Counted from the stretch's first letter, positions 24,388 to 33,111 are shown. The stretch is 38,065 nt of DNA from an uncultured Clostridium sp. (GCA_900557045.1 USQY01000012.1:1-38065), one strand, 5' to 3'. The notes: generated by a model from the sequence alone, not told the origin. Translations and numbers: made by a program.

Positions 24388-24427
24388 TTAAATAAAACAA
24401 TGTTACAAAATTGCAAAAGGAGTGAAA

Positions 24428-25045
24428 ATGTTGGAATTTATTAGTGTTTGGGCTCAAGGTATTATAGTTTCTGTAATAATTGCTACTATAATTGAAATGA
24501 TTTTACCAAATAGCAGTAATAGTAAATATATTAAAGTTGTAATAGGAGTATTTATACTATTTACCATAATATCACCAATTATAAATAAATTCAGTAGTAA
24601 TAAAATTAGCGATAAGATTAATTTTGATTCATATATAGATACTTCCACAAATAATAGTGCTATTACAACAAATGTAAATTTGAATAATGAAGATACAATA
24701 AGAAAAATGTATGAAGAGAATTTGAAAATAGATATTAAAACAAAAATTACTCAAAAAGGTTATACAGTAGGAAATATTAATTTAGATATATTAAACAACG
24801 ATGAATATACATTAAGTAAGATTGATTTAAAAATTGTTGCAAAAAATGAATCTATAAATCAGAACAATAATACTAATGTGACAACAATAGTAGAAAATAT
24901 TGAAAACATTAGAGTTGATATAGGTGGTAGTAGTAAAAATAAAGAAGAAGAAAAATCTGTTATTAGTGAAAGTGAAAAAAGAAAATTGAAAGAGTATTTA
25001 AGTAGTGTTTATGAAGTAAGTGAAAACAATATTTTTGTAAATTAA
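24428..25045 (+). CDS. spoIIIAF: Stage III sporulation protein AF
   Basis: This 205-residue protein has two membrane helices (about residues 5-27 and 35-54), the linking PNSSNSKYIKVVIGVFILFTIISPI motif split between them, and a soluble domain with the ring-building type fold of the AF family. AAAGGAGTG at 24416-24424 selects ATG 24428; the GTG at 24422 is part of the ribosome site. Confidence 0.9.
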   Translation: MLEFISVWAQGIIVSVIIATIIEMILPNSSNSKYIKVVIGVFILFTIISPIINKFSSNKISDKINFDSYIDTSTNNSAITTNVNLNNEDTIRKMYEENLKIDIKTKITQKGYTVGNINLDILNNDEYTLSKIDLKIVAKNESINQNNNTNVTTIVENIENIRVDIGGSSKNKEEEKSVISESEKRKLKEYLSSVYEVSENNIFVN

Positions 25046-25203
25046 TCGCACTTTAATATATTTAATTTTATAATATATATTAATTAAAACTTATCAGATA
25101 CATAAAAAGTTGACAACACAAAAGTTATTTTTAAATTATGTAAAATTTACGAATGATTAATAAATATTTTATAGGAAAATGAACAAATGAAAGGAGGAAA
25201 ATA

Positions 25204-25806
25204 ATGAGTGGACTAAAGGAAAAATTCTTAACAAAAATTGAAAAAAAAGGAGATAAAAAATCGATAGAGAACTTAGTTGTATTTGTAATAATTTTAATAG
25301 CTACTATAATATTTATTAATTATATATGGAATGGTAACAAAAAAGAAACAAAAGAAGAACAGAAACAAAATGTATTAGCAAATACTACAGTAAATAACAA
25401 TATTATTGAGAATAATAGTAATAATTTGGAATATCAAATTGAAAATATACTAAAAAAATTAGATGGAGTAGATGATGTAAATGTTTTAATAACATATGAA
25501 GAAACTAATAAAGTAATACCAATGTATAATGAAGATATTCAAGAAAATATAACAAAAGAAGAAGATACACAAGGTGGAGTTAGAACAATAAATGAAAGCT
25601 CTAGTAAAAAAGAAGTGGTATATGAAGAAAATAATGGAAAAAAATCAGTTGTTACAAGTAGTGTTATAACACCAGAAATAAAAGGAGCGGTAATTATAGC
25701 TAAAGGAGCTAATAATAGTAATGTAAAAAGTAATATTATTCAAGCAGTAGAAGCTGCTACAGGACTTCCAACACACAAAATTCAGGTGTTTGAAATGAAA
25801 AACTAA
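25204..25806 (+). CDS. spoIIIAG: Stage III sporulation protein AG
   Basis: SpoIIIAG forms a large ring in the space between mother cell and forespore. The 200 residues contain one membrane helix at about 25-43, an Asn/Gln-rich linker, and a ring-building domain with LEYQIENILKKLDGVDDVNVLITYEE, then the inserted beta part and GAVIIAKGANNSNVKSNIIQAVEAATGLPTHKIQVFEM. AGGAGG precedes ATG 25204. The 158-base gap upstream has TTGACA at 25110 without a clear -10. Confidence 0.94.
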   Translation: MSGLKEKFLTKIEKKGDKKSIENLVVFVIILIATIIFINYIWNGNKKETKEEQKQNVLANTTVNNNIIENNSNNLEYQIENILKKLDGVDDVNVLITYEETNKVIPMYNEDIQENITKEEDTQGGVRTINESSSKKEVVYEENNGKKSVVTSSVITPEIKGAVIIAKGANNSNVKSNIIQAVEAATGLPTHKIQVFEMKN

Positions 25807-25873
25807 TTATGAGAAGTCAATAACTTTATGAAAAAATTTAAAAAATTTTTTAGAAATAAAAGGAGATTAATGT

Positions 25874-26590
25874 ATGAAAATTTTGAAAAAAAACCAAGTG
25901 ATTATTTCTGTATTGGCATTAATGCTAATAACTATAGGTTATATGAATTATACATCTAATATTACTAATACTCTTGAAACAGGAGCTTTAATGAATTCTG
26001 AAACTATGGCTGGAATTGGAGATGCGAAATTAGTAAATAGCAATAATGTAGATGATAATGATGGAATAAGCACTGAAGAACAAAATGAAGATGGTTTAAA
26101 TGAAAATGAAAGCAAAGAACAATTAAATTCAAATGGTGAGTTGCAAAGTGAAATAGGCACAGGAGTTTCTACATCAGAAAATAATAGTACCACTAATGAA
26201 TTAAATAGAAACTCTCAACAAACATCTGCAAATACTTATGGGAGTGCAGAATATTTTGCAAGCTCTAAATTGGAAAGAGAAAAAATGTATTCACAGATGC
26301 TAGAAACATATCAAAAATTATTAGAAAGTCAAACAGTATCTGCAGAACAGAAAACAATTTCAACTCAAGAAATTACCAGTATTAATAATACTAAAAATTC
26401 AATAATGATAGCAGAAAATTTAATTAAAAATTTGGGATTTGAAAATGTTGTTATTTTTGTTAATGATAATAGTACTAGTGTTATCATAAAAGCAGAAAAA
26501 TTGGAAGAAGCTGATGTTGCTCAAATTCAGAATATAGTATGTAGAGAAATTGGTGTTGAAACAGAAAAAATACATATTAGTTTGAAGTAA
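25874..26590 (+). CDS. spoIIIAH: Stage III sporulation protein AH
   Basis: SpoIIIAH is the mother-cell partner of the forespore protein SpoIIQ in known sporeformers. The 238 residues have one membrane helix (9-27), a long acidic Asn/Ser/Glu linker to about 120, the helix EYFASSKLEREKMYSQMLETYQKLLES, and the YscJ-like ring domain ending MIAENLIKNLGFENVVIFVNDNSTSVII. The linker is longer than in Bacillus. AGGAG precedes ATG 25874. Confidence 0.93.
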   Translation: MKILKKNQVIISVLALMLITIGYMNYTSNITNTLETGALMNSETMAGIGDAKLVNSNNVDDNDGISTEEQNEDGLNENESKEQLNSNGELQSEIGTGVSTSENNSTTNELNRNSQQTSANTYGSAEYFASSKLEREKMYSQMLETYQKLLESQTVSAEQKTISTQEITSINNTKNSIMIAENLIKNLGFENVVIFVNDNSTSVIIKAEKLEEADVAQIQNIVCREIGVETEKIHISLK

Positions 26591-26593
26591 ATT

Positions 26594-26622
26594 TTGACAA
26601 TTAATCCAAAATATGTTACAAT
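26594..26622 (+). promoter_or_regulatory. Sigma-A-like promoter of the glucosaminidase-like gene
   Basis: TTGACA at 26594-26599 and TACAAT at 26617-26622 have 17-base spacing. A small inverted repeat, TTTGTC-GTT-TGACAAA, follows the -10 box at about 26627-26641 and could be an operator. Confidence 0.65.
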
Positions 26623-26664
26623 TAATTTGTCGTTTGACAAAATTAAAAAAAGGATGTTGAGAAA

Positions 26665-27543
26665 ATGAAAAATAAAAAAGTATTAATTACTATGATGGTT
26701 GTAATAACTATTTTATTAACTTTTACAATTATAGGAATTATACTAAATAATGTTAATGGAAATATTTTAAAAACTTCTAATAAAAGTGTTACTGAAAATA
26801 TAGAACAAAATGAACAAATTCAAAAATTAGAAAATACTAACATAAATGAGAATAATAATATAGAAAATACAGAAAATACAGAAAACGGTACAAAAGACAA
26901 TAACGAGAATAAGGAAACTACAAAAGTTCAGAATATACAAGAAGATAGAATAGAAATGGCAAGTAGAAATGATATGATAGATATAGTTTCAAGCCGTTCA
27001 ATGATCGAAAGATCAAATGTAAATCCTGTATATGTAAAAATGAATGAAACCACACAAAATGATTATGAAGAATTAAAAACATATATCCCATTAAGTGAAG
27101 TTAAAATTTCTTTTAATATGGATGTATCTAAAACAACAGGATTGTCACAAGAGGATTTCGTAACATTAGTTACAAATATGAAATATGATAGAACAGGAAT
27201 ATTAGAAAAAAATGCTGCTTGGATATGGGAATGTTGCCAAAAATATAATGTAAATGAAATATTTGTTTTAGGTATATGTGGTATAGAATCAGGTTGGTGT
27301 TCAGCAAAACAACATCAGAACACACATAATTATTCTAGTTTAATGAGTGGTGGGAAATTAATACCATATGCAACAGATGAACAAGGTTTTGAAGCAATGA
27401 TTAAATTGTTGGGACAAAAATATTTAACACCAGGAGCAAGTCTTTATAGAGGAGCAACTATTACAGGTGTTGGTACTTGTTATTGTAATACTACAACATG
27501 GCCTGGAAAAGTATATAAATGTATGACACAAGTTTTTGAATAA
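26665..27543 (+). CDS. Membrane-anchored glucosaminidase-like peptidoglycan hydrolase
   Basis: This 292-residue protein has one N-terminal membrane helix (about 5-27) and a long Asn/Glu/Thr linker to about 110. A C-terminal domain of the GH73/lysozyme-like type follows, with LGICGIESGWCSAKQ (probable catalytic Glu), NYSSLM and a final GVGTCYCNTTTWPGKVYKCMTQVF. Several Cys in the catalytic part could form disulfides outside the cell. It lies 74 bases after spoIIIAH but has its own promoter. A role in wall remodelling during engulfment or in growth is possible; the sequence does not decide. The exact enzyme family is less certain than the hydrolase class. Confidence 0.7.
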   Translation: MKNKKVLITMMVVITILLTFTIIGIILNNVNGNILKTSNKSVTENIEQNEQIQKLENTNINENNNIENTENTENGTKDNNENKETTKVQNIQEDRIEMASRNDMIDIVSSRSMIERSNVNPVYVKMNETTQNDYEELKTYIPLSEVKISFNMDVSKTTGLSQEDFVTLVTNMKYDRTGILEKNAAWIWECCQKYNVNEIFVLGICGIESGWCSAKQHQNTHNYSSLMSGGKLIPYATDEQGFEAMIKLLGQKYLTPGASLYRGATITGVGTCYCNTTTWPGKVYKCMTQVFE

Positions 27544-27607
27544 TATTTTCTTAAAGAAAAAATAAAAAATTTAAATTAATAAATAGTTATAGAAACATAG
27601 TAAAAAA

Positions 27608-27658
27608 GACAAAAATGTTTAAAATGAAAGGTAAAACATTTTTGTCTTTATTTTTTTG
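27608..27658 (+). terminator. Terminator after the glucosaminidase-like gene
   Basis: A 13-bp stem GACAAAAATGTTT (27608-27620) pairs with 27634-27646 and is followed by a T-rich run. Confidence 0.8.
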
Positions 27659-27666
27659 TATAAAGG

Positions 27667-27694
27667 TTGTAAATTTCCAAATAATTGGTATAAT
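27667..27694 (+). promoter_or_regulatory. Promoter of the phosphofructokinase gene
   Basis: TTGTAA at 27667-27672 and TATAAT at 27689-27694 have 16-base spacing. It is downstream of the terminator, so the in-frame ATG at 27615 cannot be the start. Confidence 0.6.
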
Positions 27695-27752
27695 AATAAA
27701 GAAATTAAAAAACGAAATTAACATTAAGAGAAAAAACAAGGAGGAATTACAA

Positions 27753-28898
27753 ATGGTAAAAAAAGTGGCTATATTAGCTAATGGGGGAGATGTTTCAGGA
27801 TTTAATGCTGTTATTAGAGCAATTGTAAAAACAGCTGAGCAAAATGGTGTAGAATGCTATGGTTTTATAGATGGATACAGAGGATTACTAAAAAATGATT
27901 ATGTAGCTCTAAGTACATCAAACAGTAGAAAAGCTTCAGGAATACTACCTAAAGGAGGTTCTATTATAGGTTCATCAACAAATGCAAATGTATTTCATTA
28001 CAAAATTGTAGAACCAAATGGAGAAGTAGTATATAAAGATTTGTCAGATATATGTGTAGAAAATATAAAAAAAGATGAATTTGATTGTTTGTTCACTTTA
28101 GGTGGAGATGGAACACAAAAATCTGCAAGGGACTTTTCATTAAAGGGAATAAATGTCATAGGTGTTCCAAAAACAATAGATAATGATGTTGCATGTACAG
28201 ATATCACATTTGGATATAATACAGCAGTATCAGTAGCTTCAGATGCATTAGATAGATTACACACAACAGGTGAAACACATCACAGAATAATGGTTTTAGA
28301 AGTTATGGGAAGGTATGCAGGCTGGATAGCATTAGAATCAGCAATAGCAGGAGGAGCAGATATTGCTTTAATTCCAGAAATTCCATATGATATAGATAAA
28401 GCAGTAGAAAAGATAAATGACAGACGTAATAAAGGCAAAAACTTTAGTATAGTAGTAGTTGCAGAAGGAGCAATGCCAAAAGGTGGAACAATTACAGTTG
28501 AAGGAACAAGAGATAATGGTGCTGGTGTAGATAATACAAAACTTGGAGGTATTGGAAATGTTGTTGCAAGACAATTAGAAGAACTAACAGGATTGGAAGC
28601 AAGATGTACAGTGCTTGGATATATGCAAAGAGGTGGAACACCAACAGCTTTTGATAGAGTACTATCAACAAAATATGGTTCAAAAGCTATGGAATTAGCA
28701 TTACAAGGAAAATTTAATGTATTAACAGTACTAAAAAATGGAAAACTAGATTGTGTTTCATTAGAAGATGTAGTAGGAAATAACAAAGTAGTTGGTGCTG
28801 TTTCTGGAAATACTACAGAAAGCAATATTAGGAAAGTTACTATGGATGATGATTTAGTTAAAACTGCTAGAAATATTGGTATTTGTTTGGGAGATTAA
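27753..28898 (+). CDS. pfkA: 6-phosphofructokinase
   Basis: This enzyme phosphorylates fructose 6-phosphate in glycolysis. The 381 residues include ILANGGDVSGFNAVIRAI (nucleotide-binding loop), FTLGGDGTQKSA, GVPKTIDNDVACTDITFGYNTAV, and VMGRYAGWIAL. At the two positions that separate donors in the family, it has Gly in GGDG (as ATP enzymes) and Lys in PKTIDND (as PPi enzymes), where E. coli PfkA has PGTIDND. This G/K pair occurs in the group X type phosphofructokinases, so whether ATP or PPi is the donor cannot be settled here. AAGGAGG is seven bases before ATG 27753. Confidence 0.93.
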   Translation: MVKKVAILANGGDVSGFNAVIRAIVKTAEQNGVECYGFIDGYRGLLKNDYVALSTSNSRKASGILPKGGSIIGSSTNANVFHYKIVEPNGEVVYKDLSDICVENIKKDEFDCLFTLGGDGTQKSARDFSLKGINVIGVPKTIDNDVACTDITFGYNTAVSVASDALDRLHTTGETHHRIMVLEVMGRYAGWIALESAIAGGADIALIPEIPYDIDKAVEKINDRRNKGKNFSIVVVAEGAMPKGGTITVEGTRDNGAGVDNTKLGGIGNVVARQLEELTGLEARCTVLGYMQRGGTPTAFDRVLSTKYGSKAMELALQGKFNVLTVLKNGKLDCVSLEDVVGNNKVVGAVSGNTTESNIRKVTMDDDLVKTARNIGICLGD

Positions 28899-28983
28899 TT
28901 ACAAAAATTTTAAAAGGGAAGATAACACGAAAAAATTTTCATAATTATTTGTATTTTTTAAAGTTAAAGAAAAGAAGAAAGGA

Positions 28984-30534
28984 ATGAAAATTAAAATGAA
29001 ATTAAAAATTAAAAATATTCATATAGCAATAATTATAATAGGTATAATTTTTAATTGTATAAGTATATTCCATCAAAATCTTTGGTTTGATGAAGCATAT
29101 TCAGTAGGACTTGCAAATAAGTCCTTTACTGATATTTGGAAAATAGGTGGAAATGATGTTCATCCTATTTTATATTATTGGATTTTACATATTATTTATT
29201 TAATAACAAACTCAAGTATAGAAGGAAGTATAATAGCATATAGAATTTTCTCAGCTGTATGTATTTCTATACTAGGAATTTTAGGATTTACACATATTCG
29301 TAAAGACTTTGGAGAAAAAACAGGAGCACTATTTTCATTTTTCTCATATTTTTTACCAGTGATTTGCATATATGCAGCAGAAGTTAGAATGTATTCGTTA
29401 TCACTTTTACTTGTTACAATTTTAGCAATTTATGCATATAGATTGGCAAAAGGAAATAATTTAAAAGAAAATAATAATAAAAATGAAAATAATTCAGTAA
29501 AAAATTGGATTATTTTTGCAACATCAAGTTTATTATGCATTTATTCACATTATTATGGATTAATGGCTGCTGGTATAATAAATTGTATTTTATTAGGATA
29601 TTTTATAAAACAAAAACAAAAAAGTTCAATAATAAAAATATTATCATTTGGGGCAATTCAATTACTTGCATATATTCCATGGATATTGTATTTTATGAAG
29701 CAACTTAAAAATGTTTCAAAAGGATTTTGGATAGGATTTGAATTTCCGAAAACACCAATGGAATTATTAGGGGTTCAATACACAGGAAATTTAGAAAATA
29801 CAGCAGGATTTATAGTAGCAATGCTTTTGTACATATATGTTGGATATAAAATATATAAAACAATAAAAGAAGAAAAAAATAAGGAAAATAAACAAGAAAA
29901 CAAACAATACAAATATGCAATTACATCTGCAATAATATATTTTACAGTTATATTTGCAGCAGTAATTGTAACAATAGCTTTAAAAACATCAATTGTATAT
30001 TATAGATATTTAGTTGTTATAACAGGATTATATATATTCTTTATAAGTTATTTTATAAGTAAAGAGAAAAATAAATACATAATTGGTATAATATGTACTG
30101 TTACAGTAATAATGGCAGGGTTCAGTAATTATAAACAAGTAAAAGAAGCATATGATAGTAATAATATGACTCAAATATCATATTTAAAAGAAAATGTACA
30201 ACCAGATGATGTAATAGTTTTTGATGAGTCAAACTTTGGAACAGGTTCAGTTGTTTCACTTTATTTTACAAACAATAAACAAATTTATTATAATCCATCA
30301 AATTGGGGAGTTGAAGAAGCATACAAAGCATTTGGAGAGCAATTAAAAATATACACAAATACAGATTTCTTAAATGAATGTACAGGAAGAGTATGGATTA
30401 TAGATAATCAAAATTCTGATTATTATAATAAAATATTTAAAAACGAAAACTTTAAAGTTATAAGTCAAAAAGTTATTAATACAAAATACAAAGGATATGT
30501 ATATAATCTAATACTAGTAGACAAGGAGAAATAA
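28984..30534 (+). CDS. GT39-like membrane glycosyltransferase
   Basis: A 516-residue polytopic membrane protein. The first extracytoplasmic loop has LWFDEAYSVGLA, the D-E motif typical of GT39/ArnT/PMT-like lipid-linked sugar transferases, then NDVHPILYYWILH. About ten membrane helices follow, and a soluble C-terminal domain (from about residue 400). Acceptor and sugar donor are unknown. The start is unclear: ATG 28984 stands directly after AAAGGA, and ATG 28996 is 12 bases from it. Its stop is two bases before the RusA-like gene, whose ribosome site lies in its last codons. Confidence 0.82.
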   Translation: MKIKMKLKIKNIHIAIIIIGIIFNCISIFHQNLWFDEAYSVGLANKSFTDIWKIGGNDVHPILYYWILHIIYLITNSSIEGSIIAYRIFSAVCISILGILGFTHIRKDFGEKTGALFSFFSYFLPVICIYAAEVRMYSLSLLLVTILAIYAYRLAKGNNLKENNNKNENNSVKNWIIFATSSLLCIYSHYYGLMAAGIINCILLGYFIKQKQKSSIIKILSFGAIQLLAYIPWILYFMKQLKNVSKGFWIGFEFPKTPMELLGVQYTGNLENTAGFIVAMLLYIYVGYKIYKTIKEEKNKENKQENKQYKYAITSAIIYFTVIFAAVIVTIALKTSIVYYRYLVVITGLYIFFISYFISKEKNKYIIGIICTVTVIMAGFSNYKQVKEAYDSNNMTQISYLKENVQPDDVIVFDESNFGTGSVVSLYFTNNKQIYYNPSNWGVEEAYKAFGEQLKIYTNTDFLNECTGRVWIIDNQNSDYYNKIFKNENFKVISQKVINTKYKGYVYNLILVDKEK

Positions 30535-30536
30535 AA

Positions 30537-30947
30537 ATGGTATATGAGTTTGAAATTCCGTCAAAAATAATAGGAAAAGGAAGACCAAGGCTAAATAGTT
30601 ATACAGGAAGAGTATATACACCTACAAGAACAAAGGATTATGAAGAATTAGTGGAACAATATTTTTTATTAAAATATCCTAGATACAAAACATTAGAAGG
30701 AAGAATTAAAATGGATATAGTTGCACATTTTGAAATACCAAAATCTACAACTAAAACAGCAAAAACACAAATGTTAGAAAATACAATTAGTCCTACTAAG
30801 AAACCGGATATTGATAATATTGTAAAAATTATTTTAGATGCAATGAATAATATTGCATTTAAAGATGATACTCAAATAACAAAAATTTCGGTTGAAAAAA
30901 AATATAGTGAAAGTGAAAAAGTTTTTGTTAAAATAGAAGAGTATTAG
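30537..30947 (+). CDS. RusA-family Holliday junction resolvase
   Basis: RusA enzymes cut Holliday junctions and are mainly phage or prophage proteins. The 136 residues show the family pattern: FEIPSKIIGKGRPRLN, a middle strand region, and TKKPDIDNIVKIILDAMNNIAFKDDTQI with the key Asp residues (DxDN and DD). AAGGAG at 30523-30528 lies within the glycosyltransferase gene, so translation may be coupled. No other phage gene is nearby, which makes it a lone gene, perhaps a domesticated one. Confidence 0.9.
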   Translation: MVYEFEIPSKIIGKGRPRLNSYTGRVYTPTRTKDYEELVEQYFLLKYPRYKTLEGRIKMDIVAHFEIPKSTTKTAKTQMLENTISPTKKPDIDNIVKIILDAMNNIAFKDDTQITKISVEKKYSESEKVFVKIEEY

Positions 30948-30960
30948 TAAAAAATTAAAG

Positions 30961-31006
30961 AAAGGAGTTCGTATAATGTTTCTATGTTCATTATACGAGG
31001 TAAATT
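30961..31006 (+). promoter_or_regulatory. Ribosome site separated from the start by a hairpin (cyclophilin)
   Basis: AAAGGAG (30961-30967) is followed by a perfect 10-bp stem, TCGTATAATG (30969-30978) with CATTATACGA (30989-30998), then eight bases and ATG 31007. If the hairpin folds, the remaining spacing is nine bases. A weaker GAGGT (30997-31001) also lies six bases before the ATG. Confidence 0.6.
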
Positions 31007-31783
31007 ATGAAAAAAACTTTAAAATATATATTGATAATCACTGTAATTACAATTTTGTTATTTGCTTTATGTGGATGTAATAATAGTAAAAATAATACAA
31101 ATAATACATCAAATAAAAACAATAATACAAATTCAACATCAAACAATAATACAAAACAGCAAACAGATATTGAAAAAATAGACTTTGTTTCATCAGCACA
31201 AAAACAAATTGCTAATCCTGAAAAAGGTGATACAATAGCTATAATTCATGTGAAAAATTATGGAAACATAACTGTGAAATTCTTTAAGGATTCTGCACCA
31301 AAAGCAGTTGAAAATTTTGTAACACTTTCAAAACAAGGATATTATAATGGGGTAACTTTCCATAGAGTTATTAATGACTTTATGATACAAGGAGGAGATC
31401 CAACAGGAACAGGTGCTGGTGGTGAAAGTATGTGGGGCAAAGATTTCGAGGATGAGTTCTCTTATGATTTAGTTCCATATAGAGGAGCTTTATGCATGGC
31501 AAATGCAGGTTCAAATACTAATGGAAGTCAGTTTTTTATAGAACAAGCAAGTTATGATGAAAGTACTTATAATATGTTAAAACAATATGGTTATCCACAA
31601 AATTTATTAGACGCTTATAAAATTTATGGTGGAAGTATGCATTTGTTTTTTGCACATACAGTATTTGGACAGGTTATAGATGGGATGGATGTTGTAGATA
31701 AAATTGCTGCTACAAAAACTGATACAAATGGTAAGCCTAATACAGATGTGGTTATTGAAAATATTGAAATAAAAGAATATTAA
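31007..31783 (+). CDS. Cyclophilin-type peptidyl-prolyl isomerase lipoprotein
   Basis: Cyclophilins speed proline cis-trans isomerisation in protein folding. The 258-residue protein begins with a lipoprotein signal ending in a lipobox (LFALCGC), so it would sit on the outer face of the membrane. An Asn/Lys/Thr linker follows, then the cyclophilin domain from about residue 75: FFKDSAPKAVENFVTL, YYNGVTFHRVINDFMIQGGDP, LCMANAGSNTNGSQFFI, and HTVFGQVIDGMDVVDKI. The catalytic Arg of FHRV and the FMIQGGD strand are present. A terminator follows at 31794-31837. Confidence 0.94.
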   Translation: MKKTLKYILIITVITILLFALCGCNNSKNNTNNTSNKNNNTNSTSNNNTKQQTDIEKIDFVSSAQKQIANPEKGDTIAIIHVKNYGNITVKFFKDSAPKAVENFVTLSKQGYYNGVTFHRVINDFMIQGGDPTGTGAGGESMWGKDFEDEFSYDLVPYRGALCMANAGSNTNGSQFFIEQASYDESTYNMLKQYGYPQNLLDAYKIYGGSMHLFFAHTVFGQVIDGMDVVDKIAATKTDTNGKPNTDVVIENIEIKEY

Positions 31784-31793
31784 AATCTTTATT

Positions 31794-31837
31794 AAAACTC
31801 TTTTTCTAATACTATTAATATTAGAAAAAGAGTTTTT
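31794..31837 (+). terminator. Terminator after the cyclophilin gene
   Basis: A stem of about 16 bp (AACTCTTTTTCTAATA with its complement) is followed by a T run. Confidence 0.8.
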
Positions 31838-31885
31838 ACATAATTGTGTATTAACAAGTATATTGGCGTTTTAATTTGAAAAAGA

Positions 31886-31914
31886 TTGACATAAAAGAAA
31901 AAATCGTGTATGAT
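31886..31914 (+). promoter_or_regulatory. Promoter of the zeta-toxin operon
   Basis: TTGACA at 31886-31891 and TATGAT at 31909-31914 have 17-base spacing. Confidence 0.7.
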
Positions 31915-31983
31915 ATAAAGTATAACTTATTAAATCTAATAAAAATATATGAATAATTTAAGTGTGTAAAAGGAGGAAAGAGT

Positions 31984-32202
31984 ATGGATGAAATAAAAAT
32001 CGAACTAGCCCTTGAGATAATGCAATTAAAAATAGTTCATTATATAAAAGATTATAAAGGAGAAGACAAAGAGAAATTTAAAAGAGAATTAAAAGATTTA
32101 ATAGATGAAAGAGAAAAAATTTATGAATTAGATACAGATACAATAGATAAAGTGTACAATGTATATGTGGAAGAAATTAAAAGATATAAAAATAAAATAT
32201 AA
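31984..32202 (+). CDS. Small helical protein, probable zeta-toxin antitoxin
   Basis: A 72-residue charged, helical protein with no motif I know by name. It precedes the zeta-toxin gene by 12 bases with AGGAGG before ATG 31984. By position and size it would match an epsilon-type antitoxin, which blocks the ATP site of zeta. Sequence similarity to known epsilon proteins is not evident to me, so this is inferred from context. Confidence 0.6.
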   Translation: MDEIKIELALEIMQLKIVHYIKDYKGEDKEKFKRELKDLIDEREKIYELDTDTIDKVYNVYVEEIKRYKNKI

Positions 32203-32214
32203 GAGGAGAAAAAT

Positions 32215-33111
32215 ATGGGAAAATATGATTTAAAACCAGATGATATTAAAACTGGTATAAACAGAATACTTTCAGAGGCTTTTGCTACATCAAATGTATC
32301 TGATGCACCTACTATTGAATATATTGCAGCAGGACCAGGAGCTGGGAAAACTGCTATAGAAAGATATTTAAAGTGCAAATATAAATCAAAAGGGGAAAGA
32401 GCATATGATATAAATTCTGATAAAATAGCAACTTTTCATCCAAAATATGAGGATGCTCTTGAAGAATTACCAGATGAATGTTATAAAATTACAAGACAAT
32501 TTGTTAGACCTGCAGCACCTAAAATTTTTGATGAATTGAGAAAGTATAAAATAAGCATAATTAATGAGAATACTCTAGATAAAGGAATTTCTGATATTGA
32601 AATTGCAAAAAAATTTAAAGAAAGTGGTTATAGATTATGCGTTAATATAATGGCCACTAATTTATATGAATCTATGCTAAGCTGTTATGAGAGAGAAGCA
32701 AATACTTTAGAAGAAGGATTAACTCCAAGAGGATGTTCAATTGAAAATCAATTAAGAATGCATGACTCTTTTATAAATGGGGTAAAAGAATTAGAAAGAC
32801 TAGGTTTATTAGATGAAATAAATGTATATGTAAGAGGAGCTAATAAAAGCAAGCCACCTATTCTAAAATATCAAAAAGGGTCAAGCAACTATGAAAATTT
32901 TGTTGATGCTATTCATACTGAAAGAACAAAACAAATTAAAAATTTACTAAAAAAACCAGAAATATTTTTAGAAAGAATAGAACAAACTAAAAAAAGAATT
33001 ATGGTGAATAATCCAAATAAAGAGCAAAAACAAAATTCTATAAATGGGTTAAATTACTTAAGAAGTGAATTTTTAAAAGAATTAGCAAAGGAAAATAATT
33101 TGACAAAATAA
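32215..33111 (+). CDS. Zeta-toxin family protein
   Basis: Zeta/PezT toxins phosphorylate UDP-N-acetylglucosamine and so block cell wall synthesis. The 298 residues have Walker A AAGPGAGKTAI (Lys45, Thr46), the substrate-binding region AYDINSDKIATFHPKYEDALEELPDE with Asp residues as in zeta, and INENTLDKGISDIE. A C-terminal extension of about 60 Lys-rich residues follows. The toxin appears intact. It lies 12 bases after the probable antitoxin gene and is followed by a bidirectional terminator. Confidence 0.85.
   Translation: MGKYDLKPDDIKTGINRILSEAFATSNVSDAPTIEYIAAGPGAGKTAIERYLKCKYKSKGERAYDINSDKIATFHPKYEDALEELPDECYKITRQFVRPAAPKIFDELRKYKISIINENTLDKGISDIEIAKKFKESGYRLCVNIMATNLYESMLSCYEREANTLEEGLTPRGCSIENQLRMHDSFINGVKELERLGLLDEINVYVRGANKSKPPILKYQKGSSNYENFVDAIHTERTKQIKNLLKKPEIFLERIEQTKKRIMVNNPNKEQKQNSINGLNYLRSEFLKELAKENNLTK

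Noticed and set aside
28280..28825. 181-codon ORF on the minus strand
   Set aside because: It lies entirely antisense to the phosphofructokinase gene, has a Ser/Thr/Pro-rich composition typical of a mirrored frame, and no ribosome site.
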